The notes under the pieces were generated by a model. The model ran no database searches, had not been told where the DNA came from, and was given only the letters and a program-made list of their open reading frames with translations. From contig CAIXUF010000598.1 of NCBI GenBank assembly GCA_903922535.1, forward strand, positions 1 through 19,190: a stretch of 19,190 bases of DNA, written 5' to 3'. Made by a program: the position numbers and the translations under genes. This document shows, piece by piece, positions 7,340 through 14,851 of the stretch. Every line of letters starts with the position of its first letter. Within the stretch, counting starts at the first letter, position 1. The stretch is from Candidatus Hydrogenedentota bacterium (GTDB lineage Bacteria; Hydrogenedentota; Hydrogenedentia; Hydrogenedentiales; CAITNO01).

Positions 7340-7774
7340 ATGCGCATATCCGTTCTAATATTGCCGTTCCTGCTCGGACTGGCCGCATTTCTTTATGTGG
7401 TGTTCCGGTCCCTGTTTCGGGCCTGGATTGATCATCATGTCCGCATGGCCATTCTTGAGAAAGTGGAGCACAAGCCGGAACTGCTGCGCGCTTTTGAGGA
7501 CCTTGAAGAGCCCGTCGAGCCCGTCCCGGAGGACAGCCTTCAGCCTCCGAAAACAGACCTGACGCTCACCGGGGTCGCGTTGACGTTGATTGGCGTGATT
7601 TTCGTGCTGGTAAATGGAGTTCTGGGCAAGAGTGAATGGGCGGTGGGGGCGTATTTCGGGGGCGTGGCCTGCATTGTGCTTGGCTTTGTGCTGTGCAGTG
7701 TGGGGTTGCTGGTGCGTTTTCTTGAACATAGCCCGGTGCGGCGGCGCAAACGCGGGAGCCGATTCCGGCGTTAG
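7340..7774 (+). CDS. Small three-helix membrane protein of unknown function
   Basis: 144 residues, not recognised as a known family. The sequence shows a hydrophobic helix at about 5-22, an acidic, Pro-rich segment at about 30-72, two further helices at about 75-94 and 101-127, and a strongly basic tail (RRRKRGSRFRR). The basic tail and positive-inside rule suggest a cytoplasmic C-terminus. GAGGG at 7329-7333 lies 6 nt before the ATG. The next gene in the same direction is 225 nt away, so co-transcription is uncertain. A long opposite-strand frame covers this gene, but the hydrophobic pattern and ribosome binding site support this one. Confidence 0.7.
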   Translation: MRISVLILPFLLGLAAFLYVVFRSLFRAWIDHHVRMAILEKVEHKPELLRAFEDLEEPVEPVPEDSLQPPKTDLTLTGVALTLIGVIFVLVNGVLGKSEWAVGAYFGGVACIVLGFVLCSVGLLVRFLEHSPVRRRKRGSRFRR

Positions 7775-7830
7775 AATGCAAGGCGAAGAATTAACCGCAG
7801 AATACAGAAGAAGGCATAAGACAACTTGAC

Positions 7831-7888
7831 ATGGATGTACGGGATGGACGGGATAGGACCTATAGGGCTGGGCAGGCGGGACGCCTGC
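7831..7888. repeat. Minisatellite remnant and GGA-loop hairpin
   Basis: At 7831-7857 about three degenerate units of the 9-bp minisatellite occur in reverse orientation (GGGATGGAC form). At 7872-7888 a perfect 7-bp stem GCAGGCG / CGCCTGC is closed by a GGA loop. Both lie in the 225-nt gap before the MauE-thioredoxin gene. The hairpin has the same short-loop design as those at 730-846. Confidence 0.65.
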
Positions 7889-7999
7889 GTTACGGACAGG
7901 GTCTAACCCAAAATCGACGGATGCTTCATCCTGTGTGTCCTGTCTATCCATGTTCCATTTTTTCTGAGACTGGGAACCATGAACAAGGATGCGTAGTGT

Positions 8000-9019
8000 A
8001 TGCTTAGTTTGAATGCAAAACGCGGGGCGGCCAGGGTTTGTGAATTGGTCATTGGGCTGTTTTTTGTGGTTGGGGCGGTGCCGAAGGCGGCCGACATCAA
8101 CCGGTTTTCCGTGCAGATGTCGGCGTACCATGTCATCACCGACAAGGCGTATCTGCCTTGGTTCGCGCTGGCCACGCTGTTTGCCGAGATGTCGTTGGGG
8201 GTGGCGCTGCTGCTTGGGCTGCGGTTGAAGGGGGTGACGGTTCTTTGCCTCCAACTCATGCTTGCCGTGTTCACCGGCCTCATCCTGTACGCCTGGCTGG
8301 TGCATGGACTGGAGGACTGCGGCTGTTTCCCGCTGATCAAGATGACTCCGCCGGTCTCGATTGCCAAGAATGTGGCGCTTTTCGCGCTGGGATGCGTCGT
8401 CTGGCGGGTGCTGGTGCGCAAGCCCAAGACGGATGATCTTGAGAGGGAACTGTCCGGTGAAACGACCGAAAAGACCGCTTCCTGGCGCGGTCCGGCGCTC
8501 CGTTTCGTCCTTGCCTTTGCCGCGGCCGCGGCGGCCGTGGGATATGCCGCGCTGCGGGTCGAGCACATTGCGACCGCGGCGCCCGCTGGCACGGCGAAGG
8601 GAGAAAAGGCGGGGATAGACTTCAGCCAGTTCGTTTTCGTGACCGATATGGGCTCCTTTGACCTGGGCAAGGGGACCTATCTCGTGCCCATCCTCAGCAT
8701 GACCTGTGAGGAATGCATGGGCAAGGTGCCGCTGCTCAACGACCTCATGTCCCAGCCCGGCCTCCCGCCCATGGTGGCCCTGTGCTACGAGGACAAGCCG
8801 GGGGACTTGGACGATTTCCGCGGCAAGACCCAGCCCATGTTTCCGCTGCACGCCCTGGGTGACCAGCCGCTGCTCTATTTCAACCTTCGCGGCGAGGACC
8901 CGTTCCGGCTGACGTTGGTGCGCGACGGCCATGTCCTGGCGCACTGGGACGGGAAGGTCCCCCCGGCGCAGGAGGTGACCGGGGCACTGAAGCCGGCCGA
9001 CGCGTCCGGGGAAAAGTAG
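8000..9019 (+). CDS. MauE/DoxX-like membrane domain fused to a thioredoxin-like domain
   Basis: 339 residues, probably a membrane thiol-redox protein. The N-terminal half has four helices (about 12-30, 52-76, 79-101, 120-138) in the MauE/DoxX pattern, with the family Cys pair Asp-Cys-Gly-Cys at 106-109. A fifth helix (about 166-184) leads into a thioredoxin-like domain with a CEEC redox motif at 236-239 in a beta-strand / helix context (VPILSMTCEECMGKVPLL). The C-terminal edge (LTLVRDGHVLAHWDG) is typical of the fold. Electrons may pass between the two Cys pairs, as proposed for related fusions. The partner is unknown. AAGGA lies 10 nt before the ATG. It converges on the last cohesin gene, with 24 nt between stops. 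Confidence 0.85.
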   Translation: MLSLNAKRGAARVCELVIGLFFVVGAVPKAADINRFSVQMSAYHVITDKAYLPWFALATLFAEMSLGVALLLGLRLKGVTVLCLQLMLAVFTGLILYAWLVHGLEDCGCFPLIKMTPPVSIAKNVALFALGCVVWRVLVRKPKTDDLERELSGETTEKTASWRGPALRFVLAFAAAAAAVGYAALRVEHIATAAPAGTAKGEKAGIDFSQFVFVTDMGSFDLGKGTYLVPILSMTCEECMGKVPLLNDLMSQPGLPPMVALCYEDKPGDLDDFRGKTQPMFPLHALGDQPLLYFNLRGEDPFRLTLVRDGHVLAHWDGKVPPAQEVTGALKPADASGEK

Positions 9020-9043
9020 ACGCAGCATCTACCAATGCTTCGG

Positions 9044-11881
9044 CTATGCCACCGCGAGCTTGGGGCGGTGAAAGACCAGCAGCAGCAGGAGCGCGCCGGC
9101 AACCACAAGTCCGTTGCCGCTTTTCGGCCCCTGACCCAGGGCCTTGAGCGTTCCGCCGGCGCATCCGCTTGGCGCGGGACCGTCAGACACAACAATGCTC
9201 ACCTGCGCCCCCGCATGCGCCGTTGACGCGGCTTCGGGGGTTTGGCGGATGACGTTGCCCGCTTCCACGCTGTCGCTATACTCGTGGCTGACCGCTCCAA
9301 GCGCCAAGCCGGCCGTGACGAGGGTGTTCTGCGCCGTGTCCTGGGTCATGCCCACGACACTCGGCACGGACAGCGCCGACGAGCCTATTGAAATGATCAA
9401 ATCAACCGCCGTGCCGGGGGCTTCGGCAACTCCCGCCGCGGGGTTTTGCGTCAGCACGACCCCTGTGGTCACCGTGTCGCTGTACTGGCTCCGCATCGTT
9501 CCCAACGACAACCCCGCCGCAATGAGCCTGTACTGCGCCGCAGTCTGGGACATGCCGGTCACATCCGGAACCGTCACAGACGCCGGACCCTTGGAAAGAA
9601 CCACGTCAACCGCCGTGCCGGGAGACGCGGCCACGTCCGATTCCGGTGTCTGGCTGATGACCAAGCCCACCGCCACGGTGTCGCTGTACACGCCGGTGAC
9701 CGTGCCCAAAACGAGTCCCGCAGACACGAGCGCGGTTTGCGCCTGCGTCTGGGTCATGCCCACCACACTGGGAACCGTCACCGTCGCAGGACCCTTGGAA
9801 AGAACCACGTCAACCGCCGTGCCGGACGGCACTTTGGCATCCGATGCCGGTGTCTGGCTGATGACCAAACCTGCCGCCACGGTGTCGCTATATATGCTGG
9901 TGACCGCGCCCAAAACGAGCCCCGCCGACACGAGCGCGGTTTGCGCCTGCGTCTGGGTCATGCCCGCCACACTGGGAACCGTCACCGTCGCCGGACCCTT
10001 GGAAAGAACCACGTCAACCGCCGTGCCAGACGGCACTTCGGCATCCGATGCCGGTGTCTGGCTGATGACCAAACCTGCCGCCACGGTGTCGCTATATATG
10101 CTGGTGACCGTGCCCAAAACGAGCCCCGCCGACACGAGCGTGGTTTGCGCCTGCGTTTGGATCATGCCCGCCACACTGGGAACCGTCACCGTCGCCGGAC
10201 CCTTGGAAAGGACCACGTCAACGGCGCTGCCGGAAGCCACTGTGGAGCCCGAGGAAGGGGTCTGATTGATGACCAAACCTGCCGCCACCGTGTCACTGTA
10301 TTCGCTGGTCATGGTTCCCAAGACAAGGCCCGTCGCGGCAAGCGTGGTTTGCGCCTGGGCCTGTGTCAAGCCAACGACATTGGGCACGACCGGTGCCTGC
10401 GGGCCTTTGGAAAGGACCGCGGCTACCAGGCTGCCCGAAGGCACTTTGGCGGCAGAGACCGGTGTCTGGCTGATAACCAGGCCCGCCGCCACGCTGTCGC
10501 TGTATTCACTGGTGACTGTGCCCAAAACCAGGCCCACCGCAGTAAGGGCGGTTTGTGCCTGTGCCTCTGTCATGCCAGCCACGCTGGGAACGGTCACCAT
10601 CGCCGGACCTTTGGAAAGGACCACGGCCACCGCACTGCCGGCAGAAACTTTGGCGGCAGAGGCTGGTGTCTGGCTGATGACAAGACCCGCCGCCACACTG
10701 TCGCTGTATACGCTGGTGACCGTGCCCAGGACGAGGCCCACCGCCGTAAGGGCGCTTTGTGCCTGTGCCTCTGTCATGCCGGCCACGCTGGGAACGGTCA
10801 CCGTCGCCGGACCTTTGGAAAGAACCACGGCTACCGCGCTGCCCGAAGGCACTCTGGCGGCAGAGGCCGGTGTCTGACTGATGATCAAACCTGCTGCCAC
10901 AGTGTCGCTGTATTCACTGGTGACCGTACCCAGCACGAGGCCCACCGCCGTGAGGGCGGTTTGCGCGTGTGCCTGGGTCATGCCAGCCACGCTGGGAACC
11001 GTCACCGTTGCAGGACCTTTGGAAAGGACCACGGCCACCGCGCTGCCTGACGGCACTGTGCTGCCCGAAGACGGCGTCTGACTGATAACCAAGCCCGCTG
11101 CCACGCTGTCGCTGTATACGCTGGTGACTGTGCCCAGGACAAGACCGGACGCCACGAGCGTATTTTGGGCCTGTGCCTGGGTCATGCCCACCACACTGGG
11201 AATCGTCACGGCCTGCGGACCCTTGGAAACGACCAGGCTCACGGTGGCGCCGTAGGCGACATGCGTGCTCGCGGTGGGTGACTGGCTGATCACAAGCCCG
11301 GATGCCACCGTGTTGCTGTATGCAAGGCTGACCGTGCCGATCACCAGTCCCGCCGACGTGAGCGTGGTCTGGGCGGCGGCCTGTGCCAGCCCGACAACGT
11401 TCGGCGGCAGTCCGCCCGACTTTATCGCGCCCGAAATCGCGGTGACCGAAATGGGGTCCCCCAGCGCGTCGGACAACACCGCCTCGGAACAGGCCAACGG
11501 ATGGGAACCAACGGCGATTGTTGAGGAGGTGGTCAGGCTGAGGTTTGCGAGGGTGCCCGATGCAATCACATTCTGGTTGAATCCGGAAACGATAATTCGG
11601 GCCGTGCCATCTTCCGGGAAACTGAGGGAAACATCCTTTCCCGCCGCCACCGCCACCGCCCCGCCGGTGACATTGTTCAACGTCAAGGCGGCGGTGTCGA
11701 AGGACAGGTCCAACTGAACGGCAACAATCTGTTCTCCCGAACCGGGGCTAAGCGTAACCGGAACCGTCACGGACACATGGGCGCCGGCAACCGTGGATTG
11801 ACCGACGGTCAGCGTTGCCGCCCAAACCGGGCTGGCTGACAACAGAAACAGCACCCCGAGCCCAAATCGAATAAGCGTCAT
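9044..11881 (-). CDS. Surface protein: cohesin-like domain, eleven PASTA repeats, Cys-type C-terminal anchor
   Basis: 945 residues from the chosen start. A signal peptide (MTLIRFGLGVLFLLSASPVWA, cleaved about 21) is followed by a cohesin-like domain at 22-155 (VAVQLDLSFD, then AGK and RIIVSGFNQ). Then come eleven consecutive PASTA repeats of exactly 68 residues at 160-906 (pattern P-S-V-x-G-M-T..A-Q..L, then GLVISQTP, then VVLSKGP). The end is SGCAGGTLKAL, a hydrophobic helix and HRPK. PASTA domains bind peptidoglycan in PBPs and PknB kinases, so this may be a wall-associated rod that presents a cohesin. ATG 11881 has GGGA 4 nt upstream and gives a clean signal peptide. ATG 11893 adds four residues. 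The longer frame to 11974 would bury the signal peptide. It is the last gene of the operon, 151 nt after its predecessor. Confidence 0.9.
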   Translation of the reverse strand: MTLIRFGLGVLFLLSASPVWAATLTVGQSTVAGAHVSVTVPVTLSPGSGEQIVAVQLDLSFDTAALTLNNVTGGAVAVAAGKDVSLSFPEDGTARIIVSGFNQNVIASGTLANLSLTTSSTIAVGSHPLACSEAVLSDALGDPISVTAISGAIKSGGLPPNVVGLAQAAAQTTLTSAGLVIGTVSLAYSNTVASGLVISQSPTASTHVAYGATVSLVVSKGPQAVTIPSVVGMTQAQAQNTLVASGLVLGTVTSVYSDSVAAGLVISQTPSSGSTVPSGSAVAVVLSKGPATVTVPSVAGMTQAHAQTALTAVGLVLGTVTSEYSDTVAAGLIISQTPASAARVPSGSAVAVVLSKGPATVTVPSVAGMTEAQAQSALTAVGLVLGTVTSVYSDSVAAGLVISQTPASAAKVSAGSAVAVVLSKGPAMVTVPSVAGMTEAQAQTALTAVGLVLGTVTSEYSDSVAAGLVISQTPVSAAKVPSGSLVAAVLSKGPQAPVVPNVVGLTQAQAQTTLAATGLVLGTMTSEYSDTVAAGLVINQTPSSGSTVASGSAVDVVLSKGPATVTVPSVAGMIQTQAQTTLVSAGLVLGTVTSIYSDTVAAGLVISQTPASDAEVPSGTAVDVVLSKGPATVTVPSVAGMTQTQAQTALVSAGLVLGAVTSIYSDTVAAGLVISQTPASDAKVPSGTAVDVVLSKGPATVTVPSVVGMTQTQAQTALVSAGLVLGTVTGVYSDTVAVGLVISQTPESDVAASPGTAVDVVLSKGPASVTVPDVTGMSQTAAQYRLIAAGLSLGTMRSQYSDTVTTGVVLTQNPAAGVAEAPGTAVDLIISIGSSALSVPSVVGMTQDTAQNTLVTAGLALGAVSHEYSDSVEAGNVIRQTPEAASTAHAGAQVSIVVSDGPAPSGCAGGTLKALGQGPKSGNGLVVAGALLLLLVFHRPKLAVA
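9164..11404 (-). repeat. Eleven tandem 204-bp repeats encoding PASTA domains
   Basis: The period is exactly 204 bp with no indels across eleven units. Neighbouring units are close. The units at 9977-10180 and 9773-9976 differ at 7 of 204 positions by my count, and the first and last units are the most diverged. This points to recent unequal exchange in the middle of the array. The repeats also generate long opposite-strand frames, which are not genes. Confidence 0.95.
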
Positions 11882-12025
11882 AATGTCCCACATCCTTGCC
11901 TGGTTATTCCTGTTCACCGAAGGGCTGGGTGCTTCTCCCCGGCGGACAACAACTGCTTCTTTCTGTTTGGGCATGGCACAAGACCATGGCCCTTTGCGAA
12001 ACCATATACGCTACCAGTCCAAGCC

Positions 12026-12043
12026 CCGGGCGTTACTGCCCGG
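12026..12043 (-). repeat. Hairpin around the stop codon of the third cohesin gene
   Basis: CCGGGC / GCCCGG with a 6-nt loop that contains the TAA stop (12033-12035). No T-run follows, so it is more likely an mRNA 3' structure than a terminator. Confidence 0.4.
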
Positions 12044-12785
12044 AACGCTGCCTCTGTCCTGGTCTGGATGCGCCAAAACAAAGCATCAGGGAAGCGGTTG
12101 CCAAAAGGATGACCGTATCAGCGTTTCCAGGGTCCTGCGGCGGTGTCAGCGTGCCGCTGAAGCATCCTGAATGCGTTCCGGTTTCACCTTCACCCTCTCC
12201 CTCACCTTCGCCTTCTCCTTCCCCCTCGCCCTCGTTTTCCCCTTCAGCAGCCGCAACAATGGTCACCGACCCCGGAACCGTGACTCCCGTGATCTGCACA
12301 CCGCTGGGAGAGACCATCTCGGCGACGGTCATGGCCACCGGATAGGTGCCCGCCGGCGCCGTGGTGGCGACGTTGAACACCAGCACGGCGATCACCCCGT
12401 CCGCAATCGCTTTCTGGTTGAGTCCGGCGAGGATGACCCGCACCACGCCTTCGGACACAACGTTGAACGACAGGCTCTTTCCGGCATTCACCGCCGCCGT
12501 CCCTGCCGTCACGGTTGACACTGCCAGGATGGGCGCGTCGTAGGACAGGTCCATCTGGACGCCGCCAATCAGTGTGCCTGCCCCGCCGTTGGACAGCGAC
12601 ACGGGCACTGCCACTGCCGTGTCGCCCGGGTTGACATTTTCAACATTGGCCACGGCCAGTGTTGCCGCGCATGCGTTTTCCATTCCTGCCAGCAGGGGCA
12701 GAAGCAGAAGGGCCGCGCCGACAACACCGGCGAAGCACGTCAAAACGCCGCACCCGCGGCAACCCTTGAATGTCCATGTGCGCAT
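12033..12785 (-). CDS. Surface protein: cohesin-like domain, Glu-Gly linker, Cys-type C-terminal anchor
   Basis: 250 residues. A long signal peptide with a hydrophobic core at 14-33 ends at NACA-ATL (about 40). The cohesin-like domain covers about 41-175 (GGVQMDLSYD, AGKSLSF, VRVILAGLNQ, GTYPVAMTV). A Glu-Gly repeat (181-201) is a flexible or extended acidic spacer. The tail is HSGCFSGTL, a hydrophobic helix (about 223-238) and a basic end. The SGCxxGTL block is shared with the cohesin-PASTA protein. The start lies 3 nt after the stop of the preceding gene, and its AGGAGA is inside that gene, so translation is probably coupled. The role is inferred: a short, membrane-proximal cohesin receptor. 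Confidence 0.88.
   Translation of the reverse strand: MRTWTFKGCRGCGVLTCFAGVVGAALLLLPLLAGMENACAATLAVANVENVNPGDTAVAVPVSLSNGGAGTLIGGVQMDLSYDAPILAVSTVTAGTAAVNAGKSLSFNVVSEGVVRVILAGLNQKAIADGVIAVLVFNVATTAPAGTYPVAMTVAEMVSPSGVQITGVTVPGSVTIVAAAEGENEGEGEGEGEGEGEGEGETGTHSGCFSGTLTPPQDPGNADTVILLATASLMLCFGASRPGQRQRSGQ
12183..12245 (-). repeat. Hexanucleotide tract encoding the Glu-Gly linker
   Basis: About ten Glu-Gly dipeptide units encoded by variants of GAGGGN / GAAGGN hexamers. Tracts like this can change length by slippage without shifting the frame, which would alter only the spacer between the cohesin and the membrane. Confidence 0.85.
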
Positions 12786-12788
12786 CGT

Positions 12789-13925
12789 CTAGCGTCTCCT
12801 GAACGCCCACGCGCCAAGCACCACCATCAACACCGCGCCACTCCCCGCCAACAGGACAACCATGCCCGAATTCGACGAATCGTTTGTCTTGAGCGCGCAG
12901 TCGGCCGTTTTGGAAGCCGCAACCGCCGGAAGCGGCGGGGAAACGGCGCCCGTTCCTGCAAGGAGCGTCCGTTCCGATTTGCCGTTGGAATGGCCGACGT
13001 GGGACACCTGTGGAGAACGCCCGGCGAGAGCCGTCTCTTCCGCATGCTGAGCGGCGGTCACCGCTTTCTGGGATTGTTCGTAAACCCGGCCGCTGCCGGA
13101 AACCGGGTTCTTGGCCATTTTGACGGGATTTCCCAGGAACGGGTTTTCAGAAGCCTGTCGGGGCGGAACAGTGCCGGAGCCCTGCGGAATCACAGGTGTG
13201 ACGGCCTGCACGGCACCCTGCGCCGACGCGCGCGACCCGACCGATGCACCCATGCTGGCCGTATTGCGCTGGCTGCTCACACCCGGGCTTCCCAACCCCG
13301 ATTCCAATGCCGGGTCAACCCCTGTCACACCGATCCCGGCCGTCACTTTGCCGACGTTGTTCTGCGCGGACGCGGATGTGCCGGTGGAAGTGGTCTTGCC
13401 GTTTGATTCCGTCGCCGTGGCCGGTGTGGACTCGGACACCGCGGCGGAGACGTCCAATCCCCCGATGTTTTCACCGGAAGGCCCGGACGCCACCACCTCA
13501 TCCAGCGTGGCGTTGTCGGAGAAAGAGGGGGACGAGACGGTCTTGTCCAATCGATCAAAGTGCAGCGTGGCCACCGTTCCCGCACCGAGCGTGTCCTGGT
13601 TAATCCCGGCAACGACCACGCGCACCATTCCCAGTTCCGTTTCACTGACGGCGGCGTCTTTTCCCGCCCCGGTGGCGGCATCGCCCGATGCCGCGTCGGC
13701 AAAACCGTACCGGCTGCTGTCATAGTGCAGGTCGAACTGGAGCGCCGCGACATCCTGGCCGGTATCGGGGGTCATATTGACCGACACGTCCAGACCGCCG
13801 TCCGACGTCGTTACCGGGGTGCCCAGGGTGATTCTGCCAGCCTGCGCGGCCGAGACCGCCAGGACCAGGCACACAATGGCCCCAAGCGCCATCAGAACCC
13901 ATCGTTTTTTTAGAAACCGCACCAT
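12789..13925 (-). CDS. Surface protein: cohesin-like domain, long Ser/Thr/Ala-rich stalk, C-terminal membrane helix
   Basis: 378 residues. Signal peptide 1-29 (basic start MVRFLKKR, cleavage after AAQA). The cohesin-like domain covers about 30-160 (DVAALQFDLHYDSS, GAGKDA, VRVVVAGINQ, GTVATLHFD). A low-complexity stalk of about 175 residues rich in Ser, Thr, Ala, Gly and Pro follows (about 161-338). Then come Cys343, a membrane helix (about 354-373) and a terminal RRR. The layout of Cys, helix and basic end resembles the other anchors, but the SGCxxGTL block is absent. GAGG lies 7 nt before the ATG. A 104-nt gap with a hairpin separates it from the upstream cohesin gene, and only 3 nt separate it from the next. 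Confidence 0.88.
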   Translation of the reverse strand: MVRFLKKRWVLMALGAIVCLVLAVSAAQAGRITLGTPVTTSDGGLDVSVNMTPDTGQDVAALQFDLHYDSSRYGFADAASGDAATGAGKDAAVSETELGMVRVVVAGINQDTLGAGTVATLHFDRLDKTVSSPSFSDNATLDEVVASGPSGENIGGLDVSAAVSESTPATATESNGKTTSTGTSASAQNNVGKVTAGIGVTGVDPALESGLGSPGVSSQRNTASMGASVGSRASAQGAVQAVTPVIPQGSGTVPPRQASENPFLGNPVKMAKNPVSGSGRVYEQSQKAVTAAQHAEETALAGRSPQVSHVGHSNGKSERTLLAGTGAVSPPLPAVAASKTADCALKTNDSSNSGMVVLLAGSGAVLMVVLGAWAFRRR

Positions 13926-13960
13926 GCGATGACCTCGACCGTGTCCATACTCGCCGGATC

Positions 13961-13992
13961 GGACGCAGGAAGCGTCGCCGTCTCCTGCGTCC
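13961..13992 (-). repeat. Hairpin between two cohesin genes
   Basis: A perfect 10-bp stem GGACGCAGGA / TCCTGCGTCC with a 12-nt loop in the 104-nt gap, 36 nt before the ATG at 13925. It has no T-run on the minus strand. It could be a processing or stability element that separates expression of the upstream and downstream genes. Confidence 0.5.
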
Positions 13993-14029
13993 TTTCCAGC
14001 AAGTTTGTCACGTGTCCAAATGCGTCATA

Positions 14030-14851
14030 TCAACCATGTCTGGCCGCGGCGCAGCGCGCCGCGGCTTTCTTTCGGGAATTCCTCGAATTGTCTTTCCCAC
14101 GCGCATGCCGCCTCCAGGCAAAACCCGCCGCCGCGCATCCGGCCGCCAGGCATCCCAACAGCAGCACTGAAGCGGCCGCCCAAAGCGTGTGCGGTGCACC
14201 CGGTGCGCCGTCCGGCGGGGATATTGGGCCATTCTGCACTTCTCCGCCACCGGGCTGCACCGGAACTTCCGAGCCGTTCGGATCGGCCAGCACCGCATTC
14301 CTGACGTGTACCGCCGATGCTGCAAAGGCTGTGCCGCCCGACACGCTGAAGTTGAGTTTGGCGACCTCGCCGCCGGCAATGGTGTCGGCATTGAGTCCCA
14401 CCACCAACACACGCATCTTGTCAGGAGATACCTTCGAGAAACTGATCTGTTTCCCGGCCGCTTTTGCCGCGGCCCCTTCCAGAACGCCTCCGGAGGGGGA
14501 CAGCGTCAGCACCGCCGGATCGAACTCGACATCAAACTGGAGCGCCGCGACGGCGCAGCCTGCCGGCGCCGAAAACACGACGGGGACGGTCAGGGAACGA
14601 CCGTCCGCCGACGCGGCGGCGTTTTGCACTTTCAGCGTTGCCATTGCGCCAAAGGCACCGGACAGCGGCATCAGGAGCAGGACAGCCAACGCGGCCAAAC
14701 TGGCCCTGCCCACTCGGGCAGGTCGCCGGGGCGTGGGAGGCGGAGCAGGGCGAAGCGCCTCCCACGCCGGTGCTTCCAGATCACGGAAGCAACCTGGCAC
14801 GGCCGCAAACTCTGGCGCACAGTCCAGATGTTTCGTGGCCGGCTTGATCAT
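14030..14851 (-). CDS. Surface protein: cohesin-like domain with C-terminal membrane helix
   Basis: 273 residues if started at the ATG that overlaps the previous stop (ATGA, 14848-14851). The first 46 residues are Pro/Arg-rich and lie partly over a hairpin cluster. They do not look like an exported protein's start. A signal-like helix follows (SLAALAVLLLMPLSGAFG, 51-68), then a cohesin-like domain at about 70-200 (VAALQFDVEFDPAVLTL, AAGKQISF, MRVLVVGLNADTI). A membrane helix (about 222-245) and a long basic tail end it. Alternative starts are GTG at 14713 or TTG at 14698, which give a normal signal peptide. None has a clear Shine-Dalgarno. The overlap favours coupling to the dockerin gene, but the true start is open. 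The SGCxxGTL block is missing. Confidence 0.8.
   Translation of the reverse strand: MIKPATKHLDCAPEFAAVPGCFRDLEAPAWEALRPAPPPTPRRPARVGRASLAALAVLLLMPLSGAFGAMATLKVQNAAASADGRSLTVPVVFSAPAGCAVAALQFDVEFDPAVLTLSPSGGVLEGAAAKAAGKQISFSKVSPDKMRVLVVGLNADTIAGGEVAKLNFSVSGGTAFAASAVHVRNAVLADPNGSEVPVQPGGGEVQNGPISPPDGAPGAPHTLWAAASVLLLGCLAAGCAAAGFAWRRHARGKDNSRNSRKKAAARCAAARHG
14705..14791. repeat. Three-hairpin cluster inside the 5' end of a cohesin gene
   Basis: Three perfect inverted repeats in a row: CCTGCCC / GGGCAGG (14705-14722, 4-nt loop), GGCGTGGGAGGCG / CGCCTCCCACGCC (14730-14768, 13-nt loop) and TGCTTCC / GGAAGCA (14771-14791, 7-nt loop). The cluster resembles intergenic REP-type DNA but lies within the reading frame upstream of the signal-like helix. 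Confidence 0.75.

Noticed and set aside
7355..9028. 557-residue minus-strand frame spanning the small membrane protein and the MauE-thioredoxin gene
   Set aside because: No domain or signal. It crosses a minisatellite and a hairpin, and both plus-strand genes show clear membrane helices and, in one case, conserved Cys motifs.
9446..11050. 534-residue open frame opposite the PASTA repeats, with repeated Arg/His-rich units (also 9144-10265, 10266-10877 and 10881-11081 in another frame)
   Set aside because: Its periodicity is only the shadow of the 204-bp repeats. It has no recognisable domain or ribosome binding site, while the minus-strand frame has a signal peptide, a cohesin domain and canonical PASTA motifs.
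11882..11974. 31-residue N-terminal extension of the cohesin-PASTA protein
   Set aside because: Charged residues ahead of a clear signal peptide. The starts at 11893 or 11881 give a normal export signal.
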